From JAJDIA01 sp031555145 (GTDB taxonomy: Bacteria > Bacteroidota > Bacteroidia > Bacteroidales > Tannerellaceae): DNA of 20,027 bases. A program made the translations under genes and the position numbers. The notes beneath the pieces are model-generated. The model was not told where the DNA came from and made no database searches. It saw only the letters and a list, made by a program, of their open reading frames with translations. The DNA is taken from assembly GCA_031555145.1 (NCBI GenBank), contig JAVBUR010000029.1:1-20027 (forward strand). Direction: 5' to 3'. Below, piece after piece: positions 7,206-15,805 of the stretch. Numbering within the stretch: the stretch's first letter is position 1; each line of letters opens with the position of its first letter.

Positions 7206-8792
7206 ATGAAACGTATTTTTTGCATGAAAAAGATTTTTGTAACCTTATTGGCAAGCATGTGTTTGACTGCGCAGGCTCAGTTGTCACAGGACTCTGTAGT
7301 GATGACGATTGCCGGTAAGCCAGTTTCTGTGTCGGAGTTTATGTTTATGGCGCAGAAGAACAGCGAGGTGGATTTGGTGAACCCGAAGTCTGCCGAAGCC
7401 TATGTGGCATTGTATAAAAATTTTAAACTCAAAGTGGCGGATGCCGAGGCGCTGGGTATTGACCAGACTGCTGATTTCAAAAGCGAGTACGATGAGTATA
7501 AATCACAATTGAATGCTGGTTTCCTTTCGGATAAAAAAGCCGAAGAAGCATTTGCTTTATCCATCTATAACCGGGGGAATGACCTGCTGGAACTCAGCCA
7601 TATCGCTGTGCGTTTACCCCAGCAATACCTGACCAAGGATACCGTCGCTGCCTATCAGGAAGCGATGAAGATCTACCGCCAACTGAAAGACGGGGCGGAT
7701 GTGGATGTGCTTGGTAAAGACCTGGCTCTGCAGTCGGAGGGAACCATTGCCTATGAACGCATACGCGCTATGAAGGCGCTGACTACGCTAAAGGCATTTG
7801 AAAATGTGGTGTTTGCCATGAAAGCAGGGGATATCTCCCTTCCGGTACGCACCAGCCTTGGCTTCCACATCATTAAGTTACACCGGAAGTATACCGACCT
7901 GGGTACGGTACGTGTGTCGCAGATTTTGTTTGGTTTGCCTGAAAATGCAACGGCAAAACAAAAATCAAAGGCCTTGAGTGAGGCCGGGAAGGTCGTCAAA
8001 CTGCTTCAAAAGGGGCAGGCATTTGATGCACTGGCAAAAACCTATTCAACGGATTCGGTTTCTGCCTCCAAAGGAGGAGCATTACCCGCATTCGCCCAAG
8101 GCGTAATGCCGCAGGCGGTGGAAGATGCTGCTTTTGCACTTGCCAAACCGGGCGATCTCTCCGATATCGTGGAAACAGCCAACGGGTATGTGATCCTTCG
8201 TCTGGAAGAAAAGACACCCCGGCCCTCTTTCGAAAGCCAGAAAGCTTCTTTGATCCGGAAGTTGGGTATGGGTGAGTATAATTTCGAACTCTACCAATCG
8301 TTCGACAACTGGTTGAAGAAAGAAAGCGGTTATGTCTTTTATCCCGAAGCTTATGCCGAATTGCAGGCGCTTTGTAACGACTACTTTCCCAGTGACGATG
8401 CCTTTTTTGATCATGCCCGGGATATGAAGAAGACATTGCTCACGGAAAATGGCCTCCAGGTGCCGCAGAGCGATTTCGCTTATTATGTGTTGACAAATCC
8501 CTTTTCCACCAAGGCATATGCCGGTGACTTCCTGCAGGAAGTGTACGATCTTTTCATTCGGGATATATTGACGGTGGCCGAACGGAAAGTACTGGAAGTG
8601 AAACATCCCGAGATTACATGGCTGTTGCAGGAATACCGCGATGGCACATTGCTGTTTGAAGTCAGTAACCAGAAAATATGGAACAAACCATCTGCCGAGC
8701 AAAAAGCGTTGGAAGAACAATGGATAAAAGAACTGAATGAGAAATATCCCGTACAGATTAATTGGGATGTTATCCGGAAGTTCTGTAAATAG
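7206..8792 (+). CDS. Periplasmic parvulin-type peptidyl-prolyl cis-trans isomerase (PpiC/SurA family, two PPIase domains)
   Basis: This 528-aa exported foldase should catalyse proline isomerisation and act as a chaperone for envelope proteins. It starts with a signal peptide (KKIFVTLLASMCLTAQA, cleavage near residue 24) and a SurA-N-like helical segment (about 30-125). Two parvulin domains follow: about 127-226, ending in the typical TSLGFHIIKL, and about 232-335, with RVSQILFG, SKGGALPAF and TANGYVILRL. The 200-residue C-terminal region has no motif I recognise. ATG 7206 follows AAAGGAG with only 1 nt spacing; ATG 7224 (MKKIFV) would give a cleaner signal peptide and a longer leader and may be the real start. 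It heads a run of three PPIase-related genes, 6 nt before the next. Confidence 0.85.
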   Translation: MKRIFCMKKIFVTLLASMCLTAQAQLSQDSVVMTIAGKPVSVSEFMFMAQKNSEVDLVNPKSAEAYVALYKNFKLKVADAEALGIDQTADFKSEYDEYKSQLNAGFLSDKKAEEAFALSIYNRGNDLLELSHIAVRLPQQYLTKDTVAAYQEAMKIYRQLKDGADVDVLGKDLALQSEGTIAYERIRAMKALTTLKAFENVVFAMKAGDISLPVRTSLGFHIIKLHRKYTDLGTVRVSQILFGLPENATAKQKSKALSEAGKVVKLLQKGQAFDALAKTYSTDSVSASKGGALPAFAQGVMPQAVEDAAFALAKPGDLSDIVETANGYVILRLEEKTPRPSFESQKASLIRKLGMGEYNFELYQSFDNWLKKESGYVFYPEAYAELQALCNDYFPSDDAFFDHARDMKKTLLTENGLQVPQSDFAYYVLTNPFSTKAYAGDFLQEVYDLFIRDILTVAERKVLEVKHPEITWLLQEYRDGTLLFEVSNQKIWNKPSAEQKALEEQWIKELNEKYPVQINWDVIRKFCK

Positions 8793-8798
8793 TACGGT

Positions 8799-9656
8799 AT
8801 GAAGGTCGGATTTTATCTTGTTGTTCTGACTCTACTGGTAACCGCATGTAAGGACCGTAATGCGGGCGATACAGAGGTGGTGGCCAATGTGTATGACAAG
8901 GTATTGAAACGATCGGAAGTGGTAGACATCATTCCCCGGGGAGTCTCTTCAGCAGATAGTATGCTGTTTGCTGAAAACTACATCAAGCGATGGGTGAAAG
9001 ATGTGTTGGTGTATGACGTGGCATTACATAATCTGGGAGATGAGGAAGCAGAGGTTCGTAAACTTGTAGAAGAGTACCGGCATTCACTTGTCCGTTATCG
9101 CTATTTGGAGCACTTGATACGGCAGCGTGCCCTGTCGGAGATCCGCGAAAGTGATAAACTCCGGTATTATGAGGAAAACCAACAGAAGTTTATCCTTGAT
9201 AAATGCCTGATAAAAGGCCTGTTCCTGAAAATACCGGCCGATGCCCCCGGGTTGAAAGACGTGAAGAGCTGGTATAAACAGTCCTCTGATGATGCTTTAG
9301 AGAAAATTGAGAAATATAGTTTGCAGAACGCAACTATTTATGACTACTTTTACGACCGCTGGGTGGCATTTGATGCCATTATGGATAAGATTCCGACACA
9401 CGTGGCTAATCCGGATCAGTATCTGGAGGTGAACAAAGTGCTGGAAGTAACAGATAGCGATTATTGCTATTTGCTGAATATAAGTGAGTATCTGGTGTCT
9501 GGGACGGTAGCCCCCTACGATTATGTGGCTTCTCAGATTACGGATATATTGCTCAATCAGCGGAAAGTGGCTTTTGTGAAGAATTTTGAAGAAGATTTAT
9601 ATAATGATGCGATCAGAAGCGGCAAAGCAAAACGTTTTGTTGATGCTGATCAATAA
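8799..9656 (+). CDS. Putative PPIase-like lipoprotein (SurA N-domain-like, no parvulin domain seen)
   Basis: This is a 285-aa lipoprotein. The signal ends in a lipobox, LVTAC, with C17 as the acylated residue. The mature protein is mostly predicted helical and charged, with a segment (about 85-135) resembling the helical arms of SurA/PpiC-family chaperones. I see no parvulin signature (no GG-x-L or GYH-I motifs), so isomerase activity is unlikely. It sits between two exported two-domain PPIases, 6 nt after one and 18 nt before the preferred start of the other. The likely role is an accessory envelope chaperone or a membrane-anchored partner of these foldases. That role rests on context; the lipoprotein call is seen in the sequence. 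Confidence 0.75.
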   Translation: MKVGFYLVVLTLLVTACKDRNAGDTEVVANVYDKVLKRSEVVDIIPRGVSSADSMLFAENYIKRWVKDVLVYDVALHNLGDEEAEVRKLVEEYRHSLVRYRYLEHLIRQRALSEIRESDKLRYYEENQQKFILDKCLIKGLFLKIPADAPGLKDVKSWYKQSSDDALEKIEKYSLQNATIYDYFYDRWVAFDAIMDKIPTHVANPDQYLEVNKVLEVTDSDYCYLLNISEYLVSGTVAPYDYVASQITDILLNQRKVAFVKNFEEDLYNDAIRSGKAKRFVDADQ

Positions 9657-9674
9657 ACGAAAGGAATGAAGATA

Positions 9675-11033
9675 ATGAAAAAGTGTTTGATCGTACTGTT
9701 TCTTGCCTGTTGTACCTGTGCTGTATTTGCACAGAGCAACGTGATTGATGAGATTGTATGGGTGGTTGGTGATGATGCTATCTTACGTTCGGATGTAGAA
9801 TCTCAGCGCCTCTATATGCAGAATGATGGTTACCATTTTGAAGGTGACCCGTATTGTGAAATCCCCGAGCAGATGGCTGTGCAGAAACTTTTCCTTAACC
9901 AGGCAAAGTTGGATAGTATTGAGGTGAATGAAAACCAGGTGATTCAGGCGGTCGACCGGTGGATGAACTATGCCGTGAACCAGATCGGTTCCAGAGAGAA
10001 GTTGGAGGAATATTACGGAAAGAAGTTCTCTCAAATTAAGGATGAACGAAAAGAGAATATCCGTGAACAGCAGGTAGTGGATGAAATGCGCCGGAAGTTG
10101 ATCGGCGAAATTAAACTGACGCCGTCGGAAGTGCGTACGTATTACAGCAAGCTTTCGGCCGACAGTTTGCCGAATATTCCTACTACAGTGGAAGTACAGA
10201 TCATCACACTGGAGCCGAAAATCCCGTTCGAAGAAACGGATGCTATCAAAGCACGTCTGCGCGACTTTACCGAACAGATCAATACCGGCAAGATGGGATT
10301 CTCTACGCTGGCTCGTATGTATTCTGAAGATAAAGGCTCAGCCACGAAGGGGGGCGAACTTGATTTCATGGGAAAAGGACAGTTGTTGCCTGAATTTGCC
10401 AATGTGGCTTTCAACCTGAACGACCCGAAGCGTGTATCTCAGATTGTGCAGACCGAATACGGCTATCACATTATCCAATTGATTGAAAAACGTGGCGACC
10501 GTATCAAATGCCGTCATATCCTGCTTCAACCGAAAGTGTCGGATACCGAACTGAAAGAAGCTACGACCCGTCTGGATTCGCTTTATACGGACTTACAGGC
10601 GAATAAGATTGTATTCGAGGACGCCGCTACCTTTGTTTCTTACGACAAGGACACCCGTAACAATAAGGGCTTGATGGTGAATAAAGGGGAAAATCAAAAC
10701 TATGGAACCTCCAAGTTTGAGATGCAGGAACTGCCCCAGGAAGTAGGGCGGGTGGTGAATGATATGCAGGTAGGTGAAATATCAAAGCCCTTTATTATGC
10801 TGACCGACAAGCAAAAGCAAGTAGTGGCTATCGTAAAGTTGAAATCCCGTGTATCACAGCATAAAGCCAATCTTACTGACGACTATCAGGCCTTGAAAGC
10901 CATTGTGGAAAGTAAAAAAAGTGAAGAATTACTGAACGACTGGATCATTAAAAAGCAGAAGACCACCTATGTGCGTATTGCCGACGGGTGGCAGAGTTGC
11001 GACTTCAAGTATCCGGGATGGGTTAAAGAATGA
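9675..11033 (+). CDS. SurA-like periplasmic peptidyl-prolyl cis-trans isomerase/chaperone
   Basis: The protein is a SurA-type outer-membrane-protein chaperone with signal peptide, SurA N-terminal helical domain and two parvulin domains. The signal (MKKCLIVLFL... cleaved near AVFA|QSN) is followed by VIDEIVWVVGDDAILRSDV, the hallmark start of mature SurA. PPIase 1 (about 172-272) includes SEDKGSATKGGELDFMGKG and TEYGYHIIQLIEKR. PPIase 2 (about 277-390) begins IKCRHILLQP and is more degenerate. I chose ATG 9675 (452 aa) because AAAGGA at 9660-9665 is spaced 9 nt from it but abuts the alternative ATG 9666, which adds three residues. The 3' end overlaps the OstA-like gene by 4 nt (ATGA), so the two are translationally coupled. 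This fits joint delivery of outer-membrane components. Confidence 0.88.
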   Translation: MKKCLIVLFLACCTCAVFAQSNVIDEIVWVVGDDAILRSDVESQRLYMQNDGYHFEGDPYCEIPEQMAVQKLFLNQAKLDSIEVNENQVIQAVDRWMNYAVNQIGSREKLEEYYGKKFSQIKDERKENIREQQVVDEMRRKLIGEIKLTPSEVRTYYSKLSADSLPNIPTTVEVQIITLEPKIPFEETDAIKARLRDFTEQINTGKMGFSTLARMYSEDKGSATKGGELDFMGKGQLLPEFANVAFNLNDPKRVSQIVQTEYGYHIIQLIEKRGDRIKCRHILLQPKVSDTELKEATTRLDSLYTDLQANKIVFEDAATFVSYDKDTRNNKGLMVNKGENQNYGTSKFEMQELPQEVGRVVNDMQVGEISKPFIMLTDKQKQVVAIVKLKSRVSQHKANLTDDYQALKAIVESKKSEELLNDWIIKKQKTTYVRIADGWQSCDFKYPGWVKE

Positions 11034-12628
11034 AACAACGAATTATCGCATTTGTCCTCGGTATACTGTTTGTTGGTGTGGCTGATGGGATAGCCCAGGT
11101 ACAGGCAGGCGAAGGATCACCCCGCCCGGGTGAAGCCAAGGCGACCAAGGTGTACCTCAAAAATGCCAATGTGATCTCCTTTAATAAGGAACAGAATCCG
11201 GATGCACAGTTGCTTAACGGCGATGTGTGTTTCCAGCATGATAGTGCCTATATGTATTGCGACAGTGCTTATTTCTATGAGCTGACCAATACATTGGAAG
11301 CGTATAGCAATGTCCGGATGGAACAAGGCGATACGCTTTTCGTGTATGGTAATTACCTGCATTACGACGGTAATACCCAACTGGCTCGTTTGCGCGAGAA
11401 TGTCCGGATGGAGAATGGCGAAGTCACTCTTTTTACCGACAGCCTGAACTATGACCGGGCTAAGAACGTCGGTTATTATTTCGATGGTGGACTGATTGTC
11501 GACTCCGAGAACGAACTTTCGTCTTATTACGGACAATACTCTCCCGGCACCAAACTGTCGATCTTCAACGATAGTGTCCGGTTGGTGAATAAAGATTTTA
11601 CACTCTATTCCGATACGTTGCATTACCAAACGGATACAAAGATCGCTACGATCCTGGGCCCTTCCACGATCGTGTCCGATAGTGGAACCGTCTACACATC
11701 GCGTGGATGGTATAATACCGTTGAACAAACATCGCTTTTGTTGGATCGCTCCAGTATTGTGATGGGAACAAAATATATGATTGGCGATTCCATCCACTAC
11801 AATCGGGAGGAAGGATTTGCCGAGGCATTTGGCCATATGTTCCTGCAAGATACGGCGCAGCATATCATTCTAGAAGGGCAATACGGCTTCTACAACGAGA
11901 AGATCGAATATGCTTTTGCCACTGATAGTGCCCGCTTTCTGGAATATGGCCAGGCGGATACCCTGTACCTGCATGCCGATACACTGCAAATGATTACGAT
12001 GGATTCGACCTACCGTGAGGTGAAGGCCTTCTATGGTGTACGATTCTATCGGTCGGATTTGCAGGGGGTATGCGATTCGATGGTGTTCAATAGTCGCGAC
12101 TCAGTATTGTATATGATCAATGATCCGGTGGTCTGGAACGAAGCGTATCAGTTGTATGGCGATACCATTATTGTCTTTATGAACGACAGTACCATCGATT
12201 TTGCCCATATCAAGCAGTTCGCCTTTGCGGTCCAGGCCATTGATTCGGCACATTACAACCAATTGAAGGGGAATGACCTGAAAGCCTATTTTGACGGAAA
12301 AGCCGTCCGGCGGATTGATATAGAAGGAAATGCCGAATCGATCTATTATCCGATTGAAGACGATGGCGCAATGGTGGGCCTGGATGCATCCAAGAGCGCA
12401 TTCCTGTCTATCTGGATAAAAGACAATAAGTTGGAATACCTCAAGCGATGGACTCGCGTTGAAGGTGTGATCACGCCTATGCCCGATCTGAAACCGGAAC
12501 AGAAAACCCTCAAGGATTTCTTCTGGTTCGACTATCTGCGACCGAAAGATAAAGACGATATCTATACGGTGGTAAAAAGGAAAGTACAAGACGCCACTCC
12601 TCGCCGGAGCAATCGTTTTGTACGTTAG
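11030..12628 (+). CDS. OstA-like protein (LptA/LptD N-domain family, LPS transport)
   Basis: This 532-aa exported protein belongs to the OstA/LptA-like family, whose beta-jellyroll repeats form the periplasmic LPS bridge. A signal peptide spans about 1-22. Repeating strand patterns follow, such as LNGDVCFQHDSAYMYCDSAYFY, NVRMEQGDTLFVYGN and NVRMENGEVTLFTDSLNYD (about 60-145). Later copies read FTLYSDTLHYQTDTKIA and YLHADTLQM. E. coli LptA has about 185 aa, so this is far longer, with many jellyroll turns, but it lacks the C-terminal barrel of LptD. The last 80 residues are charged and lack repeats. The start overlaps the SurA-like stop codon. Both products probably serve the outer membrane. 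Whether it works as LptA itself or an accessory bridge cannot be said from sequence. Confidence 0.82.
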   Translation: MKQRIIAFVLGILFVGVADGIAQVQAGEGSPRPGEAKATKVYLKNANVISFNKEQNPDAQLLNGDVCFQHDSAYMYCDSAYFYELTNTLEAYSNVRMEQGDTLFVYGNYLHYDGNTQLARLRENVRMENGEVTLFTDSLNYDRAKNVGYYFDGGLIVDSENELSSYYGQYSPGTKLSIFNDSVRLVNKDFTLYSDTLHYQTDTKIATILGPSTIVSDSGTVYTSRGWYNTVEQTSLLLDRSSIVMGTKYMIGDSIHYNREEGFAEAFGHMFLQDTAQHIILEGQYGFYNEKIEYAFATDSARFLEYGQADTLYLHADTLQMITMDSTYREVKAFYGVRFYRSDLQGVCDSMVFNSRDSVLYMINDPVVWNEAYQLYGDTIIVFMNDSTIDFAHIKQFAFAVQAIDSAHYNQLKGNDLKAYFDGKAVRRIDIEGNAESIYYPIEDDGAMVGLDASKSAFLSIWIKDNKLEYLKRWTRVEGVITPMPDLKPEQKTLKDFFWFDYLRPKDKDDIYTVVKRKVQDATPRRSNRFVR

Positions 12629-12653
12629 TAGTAACAATCAATAACAAAGTACT

Positions 12654-12959
12654 ATGGCTCTTATACCATTTTTAAAGCAACGTAAACCGCGCCAGTTTAA
12701 TCACCAGCCGATTTACTGGGATCCCCGCAAGGAGGAATTGCAGGAACGCGAACGCCGTATCCGGCGTGAATTGGGAATGGAAAAGATGGAAGAAGGCTAT
12801 AAGCCCCAGATTAAGGGTAAGTTTGTGGAAGGTACAAAGCATCTGCGCAAGAGCGTGGAAAAAGGAGACGACCGCCGTTCTCGTGAGTACAAGAGTGTAC
12901 GGCTGGTTCTCATCCTGGTTGGTTTGGGCTTTGTCCTCTGGTTCTTTTTCTTCAAATGA
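12654..12959 (+). CDS. Small conserved single-pass membrane protein
   Basis: A 101-aa protein that I cannot assign to a named family. The N-terminal 80 residues are highly charged and mostly helical (EELQERERRIRRELGMEKME), with a basic patch just before the membrane (DDRRSREYKSVR). Residues 82-100 form a hydrophobic segment ending in WFFFFK at the C-terminus, so it looks tail-anchored with the bulk in the cytoplasm. It lies 25 nt after the OstA-like gene and overlaps the mutL start by 4 nt (ATGA). Real coding is supported by this tight packing and by a composition unlike random sequence. Context suggests an envelope role, unproven. Confidence 0.8.
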   Translation: MALIPFLKQRKPRQFNHQPIYWDPRKEELQERERRIRRELGMEKMEEGYKPQIKGKFVEGTKHLRKSVEKGDDRRSREYKSVRLVLILVGLGFVLWFFFFK

Positions 12960-14797
12960 GCGATATAATCCACTTACTCCCCGATAGCATAGCCAACCAG
13001 ATAGCCGCAGGAGAAGTCATCCAGCGGCCTGCATCTGTTGTGAAGGAACTGGTGGAGAATGCGATCGATGCCGGTGCTACATCTGTCCGTGTTCAGATCA
13101 AGGATGCCGGACGGACGCTGATCCAGGTGATCGACAATGGTAAAGGTATGTCTGAGTCGGATGCGCGGATGGCATTTGAACGTCATGCTACTTCCAAAAT
13201 CGCGACAGCCGACGACCTTTTTTCTCTTCGCACGATGGGTTTTCGGGGTGAAGCCTTGGCCTCCATTGTGGCAGTGGCCCATGTGGAGTTGTTTACCCGC
13301 CTGCATGATTCCGAACTGGGTGCCCATCTGGTGCTGTCGGGTTCGGAGATCGAGTCGGTCGAACCCGCTTCTTGTGCCGAAGGGAGTATCTTTTCGGTCA
13401 AAAATCTCTTCTTTAATGTGCCCGCCCGTCGGAAATTCCTGAAGTCGAACGAGGTAGAATTCCGCCATATCATTACCGAACTGGAACGGATAGCCCTGGT
13501 GAACCCCCAGATAGCCTTTTCGTTGTACCATAATGAGGGGGAGGTGATGAACCTGCCACCGTCGGTCTTGTTGCAACGTATCCTGCATATCTACGGCAAA
13601 GGGCAGCACGACAAGTTGTTGCCCGTTGATGCGCAAAGTTCGCTGGTGACGATTACCGGTTTCGTCGGTCGTCCTGATACAGCCCGCAAGCGTTCGTCCC
13701 TACAATACTTCTTTGTCAATGGCCGCTTCATGAAGCATCCCTTTTTCCATAAAGCAGTGATGCAGGCTTATGAACAGCTGATCCCGGCAGGCGACCAGCC
13801 GCAATACTTTCTCTATTTTACGCTTGATCCGTCAACAATAGATGTCAATATCCATCCGACCAAGACGGAGATCAAGTTTGAGAACGAACTTCCTATCTGG
13901 CAGATACTAGTGGCTGCTATCCGGGAGACATTAGCCAAGTCGAGTGCTATTCCTACCATCGACTTCGACCGCGAAGGAGCGATTGATATCCCTGTTTATT
14001 CATCCGGGCCTACGCTGCATGCACCGGCGCCCCGGGTACAGGTCGATCCGGCGTATAATCCATTTGAGAACCGGTCGTCGTATAAACGTCCTGAGTTTGA
14101 CTGGTCGAAGTTGTATGAAGGCTTTGAGAGCGGCGGTAAACAATCCGATCCTGTGCCTGAAGATGAAGGGATGGATAGTGAGGAGCCGGATAGAACGTCC
14201 ATCTTTGTTGCGCCGACTACGCTTTTTGTCGAAACGACGAGCCCGTCTTACCAGTATAAAGGACGCTATATTGTAACGTCCATCAAATCCGGTTTGGCAA
14301 TTATTGATCAGTACCGGGCGCATACGCGTATCCTGTACGACCAGTATATCAGCAACATCCGACAACAGAAGGGTTTCTCGCAACAGGTGCTTTTCCCCGA
14401 AGTGATCCAATTCACACCGGTCGAAGCCAGTATGTTGCCATTGTTGTTAGACGACCTGCACTTCGTGGGCTTCGACCTTAGCGATCTTGGACAGGGAAGT
14501 TATGCCATCAATGGTCTGCCCTCAGGATTGGAGCAGTTGGATATGGTCGATTTATTGAAAGATATAGTTGCACGGGCTATTGATACCGGACGCCCGGCCA
14601 AAGATGACGTTTGTCGTACCATTGCCCTGTCATTGGCCAAAGCTGGCGCCATCCGTCCCGGCAAACCGCTTTCAGCGGAGGAAATGGAACACCTGATAGC
14701 GTCCCTCTTCTCTTCGACGGATTCCAACCTGACGCCTGACGGCAAAAAGATTCTCACTTTGTTGACGGAAGACGAGATCGATCGTCGCTTCCGGTAA
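12956..14797 (+). CDS. mutL: DNA mismatch repair protein MutL
   Basis: MutL couples mismatch recognition by MutS to strand removal. The GHKL ATPase domain is intact: ELVENAIDAGAT (31-42; E31 as catalytic base, N35 for Mg2+), DNGKGM (60-65), ATSKI (78-82) and GFRGEAL (95-101). The transducer domain runs to about 330 and includes VNIHPTKTEIKF (297-308). A low-complexity linker spans about 335-420, followed by the dimerisation domain. The usual endonuclease motif DQHA-x2-E-x4-E aligns with DQYRAHTRILYD (451-462), so the metal-binding histidine and glutamates are missing. The CP(N/H)GRP motif is replaced by TPDGKK (593-598). At 613 aa the size is normal. It is the last gene of the envelope operon and converges on the next gene, with 4 nt between stops. 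Confidence 0.96.
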   Translation: MSDIIHLLPDSIANQIAAGEVIQRPASVVKELVENAIDAGATSVRVQIKDAGRTLIQVIDNGKGMSESDARMAFERHATSKIATADDLFSLRTMGFRGEALASIVAVAHVELFTRLHDSELGAHLVLSGSEIESVEPASCAEGSIFSVKNLFFNVPARRKFLKSNEVEFRHIITELERIALVNPQIAFSLYHNEGEVMNLPPSVLLQRILHIYGKGQHDKLLPVDAQSSLVTITGFVGRPDTARKRSSLQYFFVNGRFMKHPFFHKAVMQAYEQLIPAGDQPQYFLYFTLDPSTIDVNIHPTKTEIKFENELPIWQILVAAIRETLAKSSAIPTIDFDREGAIDIPVYSSGPTLHAPAPRVQVDPAYNPFENRSSYKRPEFDWSKLYEGFESGGKQSDPVPEDEGMDSEEPDRTSIFVAPTTLFVETTSPSYQYKGRYIVTSIKSGLAIIDQYRAHTRILYDQYISNIRQQKGFSQQVLFPEVIQFTPVEASMLPLLLDDLHFVGFDLSDLGQGSYAINGLPSGLEQLDMVDLLKDIVARAIDTGRPAKDDVCRTIALSLAKAGAIRPGKPLSAEEMEHLIASLFSSTDSNLTPDGKKILTLLTEDEIDRRFR

Positions 14798-14801
14798 CGG
14801 A

Positions 14802-15581
14802 TTACACCATCTTTCGGATCACCTCATGCATCCGTCCGTTGCTGGCAAGTACCTGCTGGCCGGACTGCCACTGGTCGCCACCGGCGAAGTCGGTGATCAT
14901 GCCGCCGGCTTGCTGGAGGATAAGAGCACCGGCTGCCACGTCCCACGGACCCAGCCAGGCTTCTACCCGGGCGTCGAAACGGCCACAAGCGACGTAACAT
15001 AGTTCGGCTGCCGCTGAACCCAACAGGCGGGTTCCTCCGGCATATCCATACAGTTTGTCTACCAATCCGAGGGCGGTTGCTTTGTATTCGTCCGTGTTGT
15101 AAGGGAATCCCAGTGCGACGAAGGCTTTGTCGAGCGTATCGACGGCCGATACCCGTATCTCTTTTTCATTCAGGTAGGCTTTCTTGCCTTTGATGGCATG
15201 GAAGCATTCACCGCGGCTGACTTCATATACGACACCTATCAGCGTCTCGCCTTCCAGTTGAAGGGCGATGCTGACACAGTAGGGTGCCATGTCGTGGATA
15301 TAGTTGGTGGTGCCGTCAAGGGGATCGATCACCCACATGTAAGGTTTGCGTTCGGAAGCGCCTGTACCTTCTTCGGCGAGGAAGCCTGCTTCGGGAAGCA
15401 GGCGGGAAAGGCGGTCTACCAGCCGCTGTTCGGATTCCTTATCGACGTATGATACGTAATTATGCGCACTCTTTTCTTCTACTCGTTCCGGGTTGAATTT
15501 CATCCGTTCTGCTTGCAGAAAGAGGCCGGCCTCGCGGGCAATTTGCCTGATTTGCAAGCAATATGTGTCCAGGTTCATCAT
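14802..15581 (-). CDS. Inositol monophosphatase family protein
   Basis: This 259-aa Mg2+-dependent phosphatase belongs to the IMPase/SuhB/CysQ superfamily. Metal-binding residues are seen in order: E70/E71 in LAEEGTG, the signature WVIDPLDGTTNY (83-94; D86, D89) and WDVAAGALILQQAGG (213-227; D214). The VDKESE segment (46-51) precedes them, as usual. Substrates of the family include inositol-1-phosphate, 3'-phosphoadenosine-5'-phosphate and sugar phosphates. The sequence does not separate these. The start codon is the first of two consecutive ATGs. A -7-like element lies 22 nt upstream on the minus strand. The gene converges with mutL, with 4 nt between stops, so the two mRNAs must end inside each other or at a shared site. 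Confidence 0.93.
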   Translation of the reverse strand: MMNLDTYCLQIRQIAREAGLFLQAERMKFNPERVEEKSAHNYVSYVDKESEQRLVDRLSRLLPEAGFLAEEGTGASERKPYMWVIDPLDGTTNYIHDMAPYCVSIALQLEGETLIGVVYEVSRGECFHAIKGKKAYLNEKEIRVSAVDTLDKAFVALGFPYNTDEYKATALGLVDKLYGYAGGTRLLGSAAAELCYVACGRFDARVEAWLGPWDVAAGALILQQAGGMITDFAGGDQWQSGQQVLASNGRMHEVIRKMV

Positions 15582-15602
15582 GTTGCTTTACGTTACTAGG
15601 TG

Positions 15603-15610
15603 CAAATGTA
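15603..15610 (-). promoter_or_regulatory. Putative -7 promoter element for the inositol monophosphatase gene
   Basis: Minus-strand TACATTTG matches TAnnTTTG and lies 22 nt before the start codon. I could not see a matching -33 TTTG, so this is a half-supported promoter. Confidence 0.4.
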
Positions 15611-15751
15611 ATGTAATTCCCTTTACTTGGATGTGTTACCCGGCAGAAGTTTTCGTTTGGTGTATGGATAGAAAGACTGAATATATGTTAAAAAGAAACG
15701 AAATGTGCGATAAAGCATACGTTAGGGCGTGTGTGGAAAGCTTTTAGCTGC

Positions 15752-15759
15752 TACTTTTG
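15752..15759 (+). promoter_or_regulatory. Putative -7 promoter element for the FucP-like/GH172/GH43 locus
   Basis: TACTTTTG matches TAnnTTTG, 46 nt before ATG 15806. No convincing -33 element is present (the region holds GTGTGTGG). A near-perfect 11-nt direct repeat (GTCAGCCTTAT at 15780-15790, GTTAGCCTTAT at 15797-15807) lies in the leader and runs into the first ATG. Confidence 0.45.
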
Positions 15760-15805
15760 CGGATTATATATTGTATATGGTCAGCCTTATTGATCGGTTA
15801 GCCTT

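Noticed and set aside
11117..11863. Long (248-codon) minus-strand open frame inside the OstA-like gene
   Set aside because: It lies antisense to a well-supported gene and has no recognisable domain or start signal. Similar frames inside clpX (4331-5041) and the first PPIase (8082-8720) are rejected for the same reason.
14798..14801. Shared bidirectional terminator between mutL and the inositol monophosphatase gene
   Set aside because: The stops are 4 nt apart and I could find no clear hairpin in or around the gap.
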